The notes beneath the pieces were generated by a model that worked only from the letters and a program-made list of their open reading frames with translations, was not told the DNA's origin and did no database searches. From NCBI RefSeq assembly GCF_900609065.1, contig NZ_UXAU01000009.1:1-64000 (forward strand): a stretch of DNA of 64,000 bases, written 5' to 3'. The DNA is from Arthrobacter ulcerisalmonis. GTDB lineage: Bacteria; Actinomycetota; Actinomycetes; Actinomycetales; Micrococcaceae. Both the position numbers and the translations under genes were made by a program. Below are positions 44,079-52,276 of the stretch, in pieces; within the stretch, counting starts at the first letter, position 1, and each line of letters starts with the position of its first letter.

Positions 44079-46460
44079 TCAGGCGCCGACGTACGTCGCC
44101 AGGTGCCGGGCCGTCAGGGTGGACCTGGCTGCCACCAGCTCGGCTGGCGTACCCTCGAAAACCACCGTGCCGCCGTCGTGCCCTGCGCCCGGGCCAATAT
44201 CGATGATCCAGTCCGCGTGCGCCATGACGGCCTGGTGGTGCTCGATCACGATCACTGACTTCCCCGATGCCACCAGCCGGTCCAGGAGCCCCAGGAGTTG
44301 CTGGACGTCTGCCAGGTGCAGGCCGGTGGTGGGCTCGTCGAGGATGTAGACATCGCCCTTGTCTGCCATCTGGGTGGCCAGTTTGAGGCGTTGCCGCTCG
44401 CCGCCGGACAGGGTGGTCAGCGGCTGGCCCAGGGTAATGTAGCCAAGCCCCACATCGGCGAGCCGCTCCAGGATCTTGTGTGCCGCAGGAGTTTTCGCCT
44501 CACCCTCGGCGAAGAAGGCCAGCGCGCGTTCCACGGACATGGCCAGCACCTCGGCAATGTTGCTGCCGCCGAGCTCGTATTCCAACACGGCTGCCTGGAA
44601 CCGGCGGCCCTCGCAGTCCTCGCACGTTGACTCGACCGTGGCCATGACGCCGAGCTCGGTGAAGATCACGCCGGCGCCGTTGCAGGTGGGGCAGGCACCC
44701 TCGGAGTTGGAACTGAAGAGTGCCGGTTTGACGCCGTTGACCTTGGCAAACGCCTTGCGGATGGGCTCCAGCAGGCCCGTGTAGGTAGCAGGGTTGCTGC
44801 GCCGGGAGCCCTTGATGGCGCCCTGATCGATGGTGATCACGCCCTCGCGTTTGGCCAGCGAGCCGTGGATCAGGGAGCTCTTGCCGGACCCCGCCACGCC
44901 CGTGACCACGCACAACATACCCAGGGGGACGTCGACGTCGACATTGCGCAGGTTGTGGGTGGCGGCGCCGCGCACCTCCAAGGCCCCGGAACGCTCGCGG
45001 AACGAATCCTTCAGTGACGTCCGGTCATCCAGGTGTCGGCCGGTGACGGTGTCACTCTTGCGGAGCCCCTCGACGTCGCCCTCATAGACGATCTGGCCCC
45101 CGCCGGAGCCCGCCGCCGGCCCTAGATCCACCACGTGGTCGGCGATCGCGATGGTCTCCGGCTTATGCTCAACCACCAGCACCGTGTTGCCCTTGTCCCG
45201 CAATTGCAGCAGAAGATCGTTCATCCGCTCAATGTCGTGGGGGTGGAGGCCAATGGTGGGCTCGTCGAAAACGTAGGTGACGTCGGTAAGGGACGAGCCT
45301 AGGTGCCGGATCATCTTGGTCCGCTGGGCCTCACCACCGGACAGGGTGCCGGCGGGGCGGTCCAGGGAGAGGTAGCCCAGGCCAATCTCGGTGAACGAAT
45401 CCAGCAGGTGCCGCAGTCCCACCAACAGCGGCTTGACCGAGGGTTCCTCCAATTCCCGGAGCCAGGCGCCCAGGTCGCTGATCTGCATGCTGCACAGCTC
45501 GGCAATGTTCTTGCCGTTGATCCTGCTGCTCAGGGCCTCGGGTGCCAACCGGGTACCGCCGCAGTCGGGGCAGGACGCGAACGTCACGGCCCGCTCAACG
45601 AAGCGCCGGACGTGCGGCTGCATGGCCTCGACGTCCTTGGACAGCATGGTTTTCTGCATCTTGGGGATAATCCCCTCGAAGGTCAGGTTGATCCCCTCGA
45701 CCTTGATCTTGGTGGGCTCCACATACAGCATGGTGTCGAGCTGCTTCTTGGTGAAGGACGCGATGGGCTTGTCCATGGGCAGGCCCATCCCCTCGAACAA
45801 GCGGCCGTACCATCCGTCCATGGAGTAGCCGGGGACTGTCAGCGCGCCCTCGGCGAGGGTCTTGCTGTCGTCATAGAGGGCGGTGAGGTCGATGTCGCTG
45901 ACGTTGCCCATGCCCTCGCAGCGGGGGCACATGCCGCCGAGGTAGGTGACTTCTCGAACCACGTTTTTCTCGATTCGGCCACCCTTCTCGGTGCTCATGA
46001 CGCCGCTGGCCTTGCGGGTGGGAACGTTGAAGGAAAACGCCGTGGGCGGGCCGATGAAGGGTTTTCCGAGGCGGCTGAACAGGATCCGCAGCATGGCGTT
46101 TGCGTCCGTGGCCGTACCAACTGTGGACCGGGGGTTGGCGCCCATCCGTTCCTGGTCCACGATGATCGCGGTGGTGATGCCTTCGAGCCGGTCCACGTCG
46201 GGCCGGGCCAGGCTGGGCATAAAGCCCTGCACAAAGGAGCTGTACGTTTCGTTGATCATCCGTTGGGATTCGGCGGCGATGGTGGCGAAAACCAGGGAGC
46301 TTTTGCCGGATCCGGACACTCCGGTGAACACGGTGAGGCGCCGTTTCGGCAGGTCGACGCTGACGTCCTTGAGGTTGTTCTCGCGGGCGCCCTGCACACT
46401 GATGAGGTCGTGGCTATCCGCCACGTGCACGCCGTTGGCAGTGGTCGGTTCCGTGCTCAT
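44079..46460 (-). CDS. UvrA-like ABC ATPase (UvrA2/class II, drug-resistance type)
   Basis: 793 residues, shorter than housekeeping UvrA (about 950) because the UvrB-binding region between the first Walker A and the insertion domain is missing, the mark of class II UvrA. Two ABC modules: Walker A GVSGSGKSS with signature LSGGEAQR, and GVAGSGKSS with LSGGERQR; Walker B VFDEPTIGLHP and ILDEPTTGLH. Zinc-finger cysteines are CPRC, CPDC, CPTC and CEDC. Relatives protect against DNA-intercalating drugs (DrrC-like) or are of unknown role. It is third in an AraC-VOC-UvrA2 cluster, which supports a chemical-stress function (inference). Confidence 0.9.
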   Translation of the reverse strand: MSTEPTTANGVHVADSHDLISVQGARENNLKDVSVDLPKRRLTVFTGVSGSGKSSLVFATIAAESQRMINETYSSFVQGFMPSLARPDVDRLEGITTAIIVDQERMGANPRSTVGTATDANAMLRILFSRLGKPFIGPPTAFSFNVPTRKASGVMSTEKGGRIEKNVVREVTYLGGMCPRCEGMGNVSDIDLTALYDDSKTLAEGALTVPGYSMDGWYGRLFEGMGLPMDKPIASFTKKQLDTMLYVEPTKIKVEGINLTFEGIIPKMQKTMLSKDVEAMQPHVRRFVERAVTFASCPDCGGTRLAPEALSSRINGKNIAELCSMQISDLGAWLRELEEPSVKPLLVGLRHLLDSFTEIGLGYLSLDRPAGTLSGGEAQRTKMIRHLGSSLTDVTYVFDEPTIGLHPHDIERMNDLLLQLRDKGNTVLVVEHKPETIAIADHVVDLGPAAGSGGGQIVYEGDVEGLRKSDTVTGRHLDDRTSLKDSFRERSGALEVRGAATHNLRNVDVDVPLGMLCVVTGVAGSGKSSLIHGSLAKREGVITIDQGAIKGSRRSNPATYTGLLEPIRKAFAKVNGVKPALFSSNSEGACPTCNGAGVIFTELGVMATVESTCEDCEGRRFQAAVLEYELGGSNIAEVLAMSVERALAFFAEGEAKTPAAHKILERLADVGLGYITLGQPLTTLSGGERQRLKLATQMADKGDVYILDEPTTGLHLADVQQLLGLLDRLVASGKSVIVIEHHQAVMAHADWIIDIGPGAGHDGGTVVFEGTPAELVAARSTLTARHLATYVGA

Positions 46461-46547
46461 GGCGTCTCCATCTGTGAGGCGGCGAATGCGGTGGGCGGCT
46501 GCGCCGCGCAGCCGCCCACCGGCGTCGTTCGTTCCAATAGTGTCAGG

Positions 46548-46958
46548 TCAGGGTTGCTGGTTGATGCGGATGGTGTTGCCAGCGGGGTCGCGGAAAGCGC
46601 AGTCGCGGATTCCATAGGGCTGGTCCAGGGGTTCCTGTACGACGTCGGCCCCGCTCGCCTCGACGGCGGCGAACGCGGCGTCCACGTCGGGCGCGGACAG
46701 AACCAGGGCAGCGTAGGTGCCCTTGGCCATCATCTCGGCGATGGTGCGGCGCTCATCATCGGTGATGCCCGGGTCCGCCGCCGGCGGGTGCAGCACGATC
46801 GAGACGGACGGCTGGGCCACGGGGCCTACAGTGATCCAGCGCAGTCCTGCGTAGCCAACATCGTTGCGGACCTCGAACCCGAGGCAGTCGCGGTAGAACG
46901 CCAGGGAGGCATCCGGATCGGTGTGCGGAAGGAAGCTTGAATTGATGGTGATGTCCAT
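46548..46958 (-). CDS. VOC-superfamily (glyoxalase/bleomycin-resistance type) protein
   Basis: 136 residues in two beta-alpha-beta-beta-beta modules: SSFLPHTDPDASLAFYRDCLGF in the first, and DVDAAFAAVEASGADVVQEPLDQPYGIRDCAFRDPAGNTIRI in the second, read as separate motifs. Metal-ligand candidates are H12, a Glu in VVQEP, and D in FRDPAG. This group includes antibiotic-binding and dioxygenase-like proteins. The ATG at 46958 is 6 bp from the AraC-type gene end, so the two are cotranscribed. An 87-bp gap leads to the UvrA-like gene. Sequestration or modification of a drug is inferred from context. Confidence 0.82.
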   Translation of the reverse strand: MDITINSSFLPHTDPDASLAFYRDCLGFEVRNDVGYAGLRWITVGPVAQPSVSIVLHPPAADPGITDDERRTIAEMMAKGTYAALVLSAPDVDAAFAAVEASGADVVQEPLDQPYGIRDCAFRDPAGNTIRINQQP

Positions 46959-46963
46959 GGTTG

Positions 46964-47413
46964 TCAGGCTATTTGCGGAACCGGGCTGGGCGCTTCTTGA
47001 TTCCTGACCGGTCTGGTGACTTGTTTGGCCACGCACGCCGGAATCCCCGCCGTCGAACGCGCCGCCTCCTGCCGAAAGACGCTCGGCGGCACGCCCACCA
47101 ACTCGCTGAAGCGGGTACTGAAGGTGCCCAGCGAGGAGCAGCCGACGGCGAAGCACACCTCCGTGACGCTGAGGTCACCGCGCCTGAGTAGCGCCATGGC
47201 CCGTTCGATCCGGCGGGTCATCAGGTAGCTGTAGGGCGATTCGCCGTAGGCGAGCTTGAATCGGCGGCTGAGGTGGCCGGCCGACATGTGGATTCCACGG
47301 GCCAGGGATTCGACGTCCAGCGGCTGGGCGAACTCCCTGTCAATCCTGTCCTTGACGCGGCGGAGGGACACCAGTTCGCGCAGGTGGGGGCTGGGTTCGG
47401 GGCTGCGGCTCAC
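46964..47413 (-). CDS. AraC-family DNA-binding protein (HTH only)
   Basis: 149 residues consisting almost only of the two AraC helix-turn-helix units (about 18-115): SLARGIHMSAGHLSRRFKLAYG and VTEVCFAVGCSSLGTFSTRF with the typical ELVGVPPSVFRQE ending, then a Pro/Ala-rich tail. There is no N-terminal sensing domain, as in SoxS/MarA-type activators, which are controlled by abundance. The start is a GTG at 47413. It heads the AraC-VOC-UvrA2 operon and probably activates it. Confidence 0.83.
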   Translation of the reverse strand: MSRSPEPSPHLRELVSLRRVKDRIDREFAQPLDVESLARGIHMSAGHLSRRFKLAYGESPYSYLMTRRIERAMALLRRGDLSVTEVCFAVGCSSLGTFSTRFSELVGVPPSVFRQEAARSTAGIPACVAKQVTRPVRNQEAPSPVPQIA

Positions 47414-47460
47414 CCTTCCGATGGTGCTACGCGTAACGGGAGTTGTCCAGAGGGGACCAG

Positions 47461-48333
47461 ATGCCTACTGGCGGGGTTTCCGGTGCTACTTTTAGGGCCG
47501 GAGCCGTCGGTGGATCCGGGACGGGACTGGCGGTGGAAACACGAACTGTGGTGGTGGTCGAAGACGACGCGGACATCCGCGAAGTTCTTGCGACGATCTT
47601 CCGGGAAGCCGGGTTCGAGGTGTACTCGTACCGGTCCGGGTTGGAGGGCGTTGCAGCCGTCAAGGAGCTGCACCCGCAGGTGGTCATCCTTGACCTCGGC
47701 CTGCCGGATATTGATGGTTTTGAGGTGGCCCGCCGTATCCGGCTGATCAGCAACGCTTACCTGCTGATCGTCACGGCGCGGACCCAGGAAGCGGACACGT
47801 TGCTGGGACTCGACGCCGGCGCCGATGACTACATCACCAAGCCTTTCCGGCCCCGAGAGTTACGGCACCGCGTGGAGGCGCTGCTGCGCCGGCCCAGGCT
47901 TCGCAGCGACTCCGTCAGCCTCACCGATTCTCCGCTGGCGAACTCGGCCCCGGTTGCGGTCACCGCACTGGAACCACTCGAGCCGCAGGTCTTTGAGCAC
48001 AACGGACTCCGGTTGAGCCTGCTGACCAGGACGGTAGAGGTGGATGGCGCCGAACGGAACCTCACCGCCACTGAGTTCGCACTCCTGCACGCGCTGCTCA
48101 GCGGCGGGAGGGTGGTCCGGGCTAAGGATGAACTGGCCCAGATCCTGCACGGCGGCGTGGCCGTTGCGGAATCATTTGGCCGTGATGCGGATGAGCAGGC
48201 CATCCAGGTCCATGTGGCCAACCTGCGCAGGAAGCTGGGGGACTCTGCGGCCAATCCCCGCTGGGTGGAAACAGTTCATGGGTTCGGTTACCGGATGGCA
48301 GCGCAGCGAGAAGCGTTGGCCGGCGAAGTCTAG
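47461..48333 (+). CDS. OmpR/PhoB-family response regulator, orphan
   Basis: 290 residues from the ATG at 47461 (GAGGGGA upstream; a TTG at 47443 is also open). An unusual Gly-rich N-terminal tail of about 24 residues precedes the receiver domain (about 27-145; acidic pair in VVVVEDDAD, phospho-Asp in ILDLGLPD, Lys in ITKPFRP). A linker follows, then a winged-helix output domain (about 180-280; ATEFALLHALLSGG, QAIQVHVANLRRKLGD, RWVETVHGFGYRM). No histidine kinase gene is adjacent. Its stop overlaps the convergent TetR stop by CTAG. Confidence 0.87.
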   Translation: MPTGGVSGATFRAGAVGGSGTGLAVETRTVVVVEDDADIREVLATIFREAGFEVYSYRSGLEGVAAVKELHPQVVILDLGLPDIDGFEVARRIRLISNAYLLIVTARTQEADTLLGLDAGADDYITKPFRPRELRHRVEALLRRPRLRSDSVSLTDSPLANSAPVAVTALEPLEPQVFEHNGLRLSLLTRTVEVDGAERNLTATEFALLHALLSGGRVVRAKDELAQILHGGVAVAESFGRDADEQAIQVHVANLRRKLGDSAANPRWVETVHGFGYRMAAQREALAGEV

Positions 48334-48941
48334 GCTTGGCTGCCCTGGATCAGCACGCTGATCTGGGCCTCGATGTCCTGGCGGATCTTCCCGATGTCCA
48401 GGCTGGCATTCGCGGTGGCGGCCATGCTGAGGAACATGATGGCAGAGATGATGTGCGCGGTGGTTGCGGCGTCGTCTGCCCCCATCCGTTGGTCCCGTCC
48501 CAGTACTTCGGCGACGGCGGCCTCCGTATGCGCCACGATGGTCAAGGCCTCGCCGTGGCGGGGTTCAGTGGGGTCGCCGAACACCATCTCCCTCAAGTAC
48601 GTGCGGCCATTGTCCACCTGCTTGCGGTTGCACTCCACGACGGGACCCACAATGGCCATGACCGCGCCGAGGGGGTCGGGCATGGTTTTCGCGTCAGCCT
48701 GGCCCTGCTGCAGCGCCGCTGCATAGTGCGTGTTCTGCACCAGCAGTAGGAGCTCGCCTTTGGTCTTGGCATAGAGGAATAGTGTCCCGGTACCGATATC
48801 GGCTTTGTCAGCTATCTGCTGCGTGGTGACATCGTCCACCCCATGTTCAGCGAAGAGCTCGCTGGCTGCGGCAGTGATCCGGTCCAGTTTGTCCTGCTTG
48901 TTCCGTTCGCGCCGTCCGGGCTGCTGGGATGTGGCTGGCAT
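48330..48941 (-). CDS. TetR-family regulator of the SDR/MDR genes
   Basis: 203 residues. The N-terminal HTH (about 15-62) contains DVTTQQIADKADIGTGTLFLYAK. The C-terminal ligand domain shows no recognisable specificity. It lies downstream of, and in the same direction as, the MDR and SDR oxidoreductase genes, with a perfect 16-bp palindrome 27 bp before its ATG. Autoregulation and control of the two oxidoreductases in response to an electrophile or quinone are inferred. Confidence 0.85.
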   Translation of the reverse strand: MPATSQQPGRRERNKQDKLDRITAAASELFAEHGVDDVTTQQIADKADIGTGTLFLYAKTKGELLLLVQNTHYAAALQQGQADAKTMPDPLGAVMAIVGPVVECNRKQVDNGRTYLREMVFGDPTEPRHGEALTIVAHTEAAVAEVLGRDQRMGADDAATTAHIISAIMFLSMAATANASLDIGKIRQDIEAQISVLIQGSQA

Positions 48942-48967
48942 GGCTTCCTCTGGACTCTAACTGACTG

Positions 48968-48983
48968 TACTCAATATTGAGTA
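48968..48983. promoter_or_regulatory. 16-bp perfect palindrome, probable TetR operator
   Basis: TACTCAATATTGAGTA is perfectly self-complementary and is placed just upstream of the TetR gene start, overlapping where a promoter would be. The half-site TACTCA recurs upstream of the SDR gene near 50924. Confidence 0.75.
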
Positions 48984-49002
48984 TATCGACGTGGGTCCTG
49001 TC

Positions 49003-50001
49003 TCAGGAACTGACGGACAGAACGGCCTTGCCCCTAAAACCGCCTGCAGCCAGGGATTGCAGCGCTTCAGGTGCTTGGTCAAAGGCGAAAACCTTTCCTA
49101 CCACCGGGCGCAGCACGCCGGAGTCAACCAGGGCGCTGATCTGACGGAGCTGGTCGCCGCTGGCCTGCATAAACAGGAATTCGTAGCTGACGCCCAGCTT
49201 CTTCGCCTGCCGACGAATCCTGCTGCTCAGCCCAGTGATGGCCAGGCGGAGAAGGGGGTTAAAGCCTGATTGGCTGGCGAACTGCGGGTCTGGTGGGCCG
49301 GAGATCCCGATGGCTTTCCCTCCGGGTCTGAGGATGCGCAGTGATTTTTCCAGGTTCTCCCCGCCCAGGCTGTCGAGCACCACGTCGTATCCGTTCAAGA
49401 TTTCCTCAAAGTCCTGGGTGCGGTAGTCCACCACCACGTCGGCACCGAGCCCGCGGACAAAATCGGCGTTGGAAGTGCTGGCGGTGGTTGCGACGGTAGC
49501 GCCGAGATGCTTGGCAAGCTGAATGGCGATGGACCCGACCCCGCCGGCACCAGCGTGGATGAGGACTTTCTGCCCTGGCTGGACCTTGCCCCGCTCAACG
49601 AGGGCCTGCCAGGCGGTGAGGGCCACCAAGGGCAGCGAGCCGGCCTCAACCATGCTGGCGGTCTTGGGTTTCAGGGCCAGGTCCTGCTCAGCGACTGCGA
49701 TCCGTTCGGCAAACGTGCCGATCCGGTCCTTGTCGGGGCGGGCGTAGACCTCGTCGCCGGCCTTGAACCTTGTCACCGCGGCGCCAACGCGCAGCACGGT
49801 GCCCGCAACATCGTTGCCGAGGGTCAAGGGAAGTTTGTAGGGAAGGATTTGCTTGAACTCTCCCAGCCGGATTTTGTCATCCAACTGGTTCAGCCCGGCG
49901 GCCTGGACCTGCACCAGTACGTCGCGCTCGCCGACCGCCGGCTCGGCAACCTGGGCTTCGTGCAGGGGTTCCTTGTATTTGGTAATGACGAATGCGCGCA
50001 T
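49003..50001 (-). CDS. Medium-chain NADP-dependent oxidoreductase (quinone-reductase type MDR)
   Basis: 332 residues, zinc-free MDR of the QOR/zeta-crystallin group. GroES-like N-terminal domain (LTLGNDVAGTVLRVGAAV), cofactor motif IHAGAGGVGSIAIQLAKHLGA (AxxGGVG, about residues 147-167), and YRTQDF after the ribose-binding strand. It lacks the zinc-ligand cysteines. Typical reactions are reduction of quinones or alpha,beta-unsaturated ketones with NADPH. It lies 141 bp after the SDR gene and 61 bp before the TetR gene, all on one strand. Confidence 0.87.
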   Translation of the reverse strand: MRAFVITKYKEPLHEAQVAEPAVGERDVLVQVQAAGLNQLDDKIRLGEFKQILPYKLPLTLGNDVAGTVLRVGAAVTRFKAGDEVYARPDKDRIGTFAERIAVAEQDLALKPKTASMVEAGSLPLVALTAWQALVERGKVQPGQKVLIHAGAGGVGSIAIQLAKHLGATVATTASTSNADFVRGLGADVVVDYRTQDFEEILNGYDVVLDSLGGENLEKSLRILRPGGKAIGISGPPDPQFASQSGFNPLLRLAITGLSSRIRRQAKKLGVSYEFLFMQASGDQLRQISALVDSGVLRPVVGKVFAFDQAPEALQSLAAGGFRGKAVLSVSS

Positions 50002-50142
50002 GGGGCGATGCTCCTTCGGTGGGGCTCTGGTGTGGAGGCGGACTGTGGCGTCAGCGACGCCCTGTTATGGCTGGAACGCGTCGCGGCAACGGTTGGATTT
50101 CCGTGCCGCGACGCAATCCTGGATCCTGCGTTGCGCCGGTCC

Positions 50143-50850
50143 TCAGCCCTTGACGAGCTGCGGGTAGAGAGCTTCGATCGGAGCGCTGAGTCCGGCTTTG
50201 AGCTGCACCGACGTTTCATCGGCAAGGACCTCGTAGTCGCCGGCCTCGACGGCATCCAGTACCTTGGCGACCAGGTCCGCTGGGTTCATCTTGGTGGTGG
50301 CGGCGTCCTTGGCCATGGCGGTGTCGACGTAGCCAACATGGACGCCTACTACGTGCACGCCTTGGGGATCGAGTTCCAAGCGCAGGGAGTTGGTGGCCGA
50401 CCACAGGGCCGCCTTGGTGGCGCTGTAAATGCCGCCCACGGCGTACCAGCTCATCGCGGAATGGATATCGATGAGGATCGATTCCTTCTTCGCCGAGAGG
50501 ATTGGGGCGAACGCTCGGGCGAGGAACAGCGGGCCCAGGAAGTTCGTCTCGACGTTGGTCCTGATTTCCGCGTCAGTATGGGTGAGGATGCCGGGGCTTG
50601 CTACCGAGGCGCCCGCGTTGTTGATCAACACCGTGACGTCTCCGGCCGCCTCAACTGCGGCGCGAATCGATACGGGGTCGGTGACATCCAGGGTCAGGGG
50701 CACGATCCGCTTGTCGTCCCAGCTGCGTGGCGTGCGGGCTGTGGCGTAGACCTTGCTGGCGCCGCGGGCCAAGGCTTCGTTGACGAAGTGGGTGCCGATG
50801 CCGCCGTTCGCGCCGGTGACCAGGACAACTGCTCCGGTAAGTGTCTGCAT
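50143..50850 (-). CDS. Short-chain dehydrogenase/reductase (SDR)
   Basis: A 235-residue classical SDR. Cofactor motif TGANGGIGTHF (TGxxxGIG, residues 13-20), NNAGA (about 87-91), catalytic Ser in IHSAMSWYA, and YSATK (Tyr about 141, Lys 145). An Arg in TARTPRSW at the end of beta-2 favours NADP(H). Substrate unknown; coupling with an MDR gene and a TetR suggests carbonyl or quinone detoxification. Upstream, TACTCA and TGCAAT/ATTGCA half-sites may be regulator targets. Confidence 0.87.
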   Translation of the reverse strand: MQTLTGAVVLVTGANGGIGTHFVNEALARGASKVYATARTPRSWDDKRIVPLTLDVTDPVSIRAAVEAAGDVTVLINNAGASVASPGILTHTDAEIRTNVETNFLGPLFLARAFAPILSAKKESILIDIHSAMSWYAVGGIYSATKAALWSATNSLRLELDPQGVHVVGVHVGYVDTAMAKDAATTKMNPADLVAKVLDAVEAGDYEVLADETSVQLKAGLSAPIEALYPQLVKG

Positions 50851-51186
50851 TTGAAGGGGCCTTTCGTGGGGTGTCTGAGGTTTTCACTAGATGCGGATAC
50901 TGCTCTGCAATTAGTGAATGTACTCATAACTGATTGCACTCAGACAATATTCCCACGAAGGTTTTCGGGCCACTGTCAGCCGGCACCACCCCGGCTCAAG
51001 GGCCCGTTGTGTCGGTCTGGTGGGTGCCGCCGGCTCCGGTCCTAAGCTTGTTCGCGAAACCTGGCCTTGAAGGTTAGGAGCTGCGAACAAGCTTAGGATT
51101 CGTGCGAGGGAGCGGCCCCGCGGACCCAACCCGTTCCACCAATGGCCCCAACTGACCGCGGAGCCAACCAGCCCCAACAACGTCCC
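50851..51186. other. Intergenic region with SDR promoter, operator-like half-sites and repeat copy B
   Basis: 336 bp. The left part (about 50880-50960) is locally A/T-rich and should hold the minus-strand SDR promoter. It contains TACTCA (like the TetR palindrome at 48968), the separated pair TGCAAT/ATTGCA, and two TGAGT repeats. The middle has an imperfect G+C-rich dyad (AGCCGGC near 50980 with GCCGGCT near 51030). The right part holds the 58-bp palindrome (51041-51098) and about 90 bp in which I see nothing. Confidence 0.5.
51041..51098. repeat. 58-bp nested palindromic repeat, copy B
   Basis: Outer arms CCTAAGCTTGTTCGC and GCGAACAAGCTTAGG pair perfectly (15 bp, 16 with the flanking T51040 and A51098). 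An inner stem, AACCT (51058-51062) with AGGTT (51071-51075), encloses the loop GGCCTTGA. It follows the stop of the receiver-lipoprotein-GT2 operon and precedes the SDR promoter. No U-tract and no target-site duplication were seen. Confidence 0.8.
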
Positions 51187-51555
51187 CTACGAAGCCGCCC
51201 GCAGCAGGTCCTGGGCGTGGCGTTGAAGTTCCCGCGGGTGGAACGGCTTGCCGAAGAAGCCGGTCGCGCCTGCGTCCTTGCTGGTTTCGGGGCAGTCTGG
51301 GTCCTCGCTGGCGCTGATCACCAATACTGGAGCTTCGCTGAACAACCTGATCTGGCGGATGACTTCCAGGCCGGAGAAGCCTGGCAGGTCCATGTCGGTG
51401 GTGATGAGCGCAGCCTGTAGCTCCTGCGCCGCAGCCACCCCGGCTGGTCCAGTGGCGGCGGTGTGGACGGTGAAGCCGCTACGTTGCAGGACGATGCCGA
51501 TCAGGCGGCAAATGTCCGGATCGTCTTCGATGACCACTGCGGTGGGTGCGTTCAT
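51187..51555 (-). CDS. Stand-alone receiver-domain response regulator
   Basis: 122 residues, a receiver domain with no output domain (CheY/Spo0F-like size). The acidic pocket is VVIEDDPD, the phospho-acceptor Asp is in LITTDMDLPG, Ser/Thr is in VISASED, and the Lys is in FGKPFHP. It ends a three-gene operon behind a lipoprotein and a membrane glycosyltransferase, 8 bp after the lipoprotein stop. No kinase is nearby. Such receivers act by protein contact, so it may gate the glycosyltransferase (inference). Confidence 0.87.
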   Translation of the reverse strand: MNAPTAVVIEDDPDICRLIGIVLQRSGFTVHTAATGPAGVAAAQELQAALITTDMDLPGFSGLEVIRQIRLFSEAPVLVISASEDPDCPETSKDAGATGFFGKPFHPRELQRHAQDLLRAAS

Positions 51556-51563
51556 GGCAAGTC

Positions 51564-52220
51564 CTAGTTGGTGGTCTGGGGAGTTGTCTGCGGGGCCGGT
51601 TCAGCGTAGCCGATGGTGAGTGAGTCCATCACCGTTTGTCGGGTGAACACGCCAGTGCCGGCGGCCGTTTCGGTCAGCAGGTCGAAGGTGAAGACCACTC
51701 GGGTGCTGGTGGCACCGGGGTTGGCGGGGATCTGCAGTGCCGACCAATAGGCATGGGGCGCGTCGATGGCGAAGTCGCCGGTGTCGTTGGCCAGGACCGT
51801 GTTCAGCGAGTCCACCCGGGCGTTGAACCGGGTGATCTTGATGCTGCGGCCGCCGGTGGAGCCCACCACTTTGGCGCTGACCTGGACGATCGGGGTGCTT
51901 GCTGCAGTCCACGCGGTGGCCTTTTCGGCGGTCCAGTAGTCAACCACCAGCTGGTTCTCCGCGGCGCCCAGGGTGTGGCTGGCCGAGCCGGTGGCCAGGT
52001 CATTTGGGGTGACGGGGGTGGCCACGATGGGTGTCACGGCGGCGGCTTGCTCCGGCACCGCGGCGCTGGTGGTCTCTGCTGCCGGCGCCCCGGTGGGTCC
52101 GGGCAGGCCGGGGAGCGAGCAGCCGCTGAGGCCCAGAACCGAGGCCAGCGCCAGTGCCGGGAGCAGGGCGGTGAACGTACGACGGCGGGTGGTGCGGGCA
52201 GCAACGACGGTGGAGGCCAT
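51564..52220 (-). CDS. Secreted lipoprotein, function unknown
   Basis: 218 residues with a lipoprotein signal: positively charged n-region (ARTTRRR), hydrophobic core, lipobox LSGC (C34). An Ala/Pro/Thr-rich linker (to about 85) is followed by a mostly beta domain (about 90-205; IVQVSAKVVGSTGGRSIKITRF, TRVVFTFDLLTET) ending in a Thr/Gln/Pro tail. I do not recognise the domain. Placed between a GT2 synthase and a receiver protein, it could be an extracytoplasmic partner of the polysaccharide made by the synthase. Confidence 0.75.
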   Translation of the reverse strand: MASTVVAARTTRRRTFTALLPALALASVLGLSGCSLPGLPGPTGAPAAETTSAAVPEQAAAVTPIVATPVTPNDLATGSASHTLGAAENQLVVDYWTAEKATAWTAASTPIVQVSAKVVGSTGGRSIKITRFNARVDSLNTVLANDTGDFAIDAPHAYWSALQIPANPGATSTRVVFTFDLLTETAAGTGVFTRQTVMDSLTIGYAEPAPQTTPQTTN

Positions 52221-52276
52221 GGGGGTGGTTCCTTAGGACGGGAGGGCTGGGCGGATCGGGTGGTGGCTGGCGAAGC

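Noticed and set aside
45303..46940. 545-codon open frame on the plus strand opposite the UvrA-like gene
   Set aside because: It is antisense to intact UvrA motifs, has low-complexity composition and crosses two genes; not coding.
49507..51045. 512-codon plus-strand frame across the MDR and SDR genes
   Set aside because: It is antisense to both oxidoreductases, whose cofactor motifs are perfect; no start signal.
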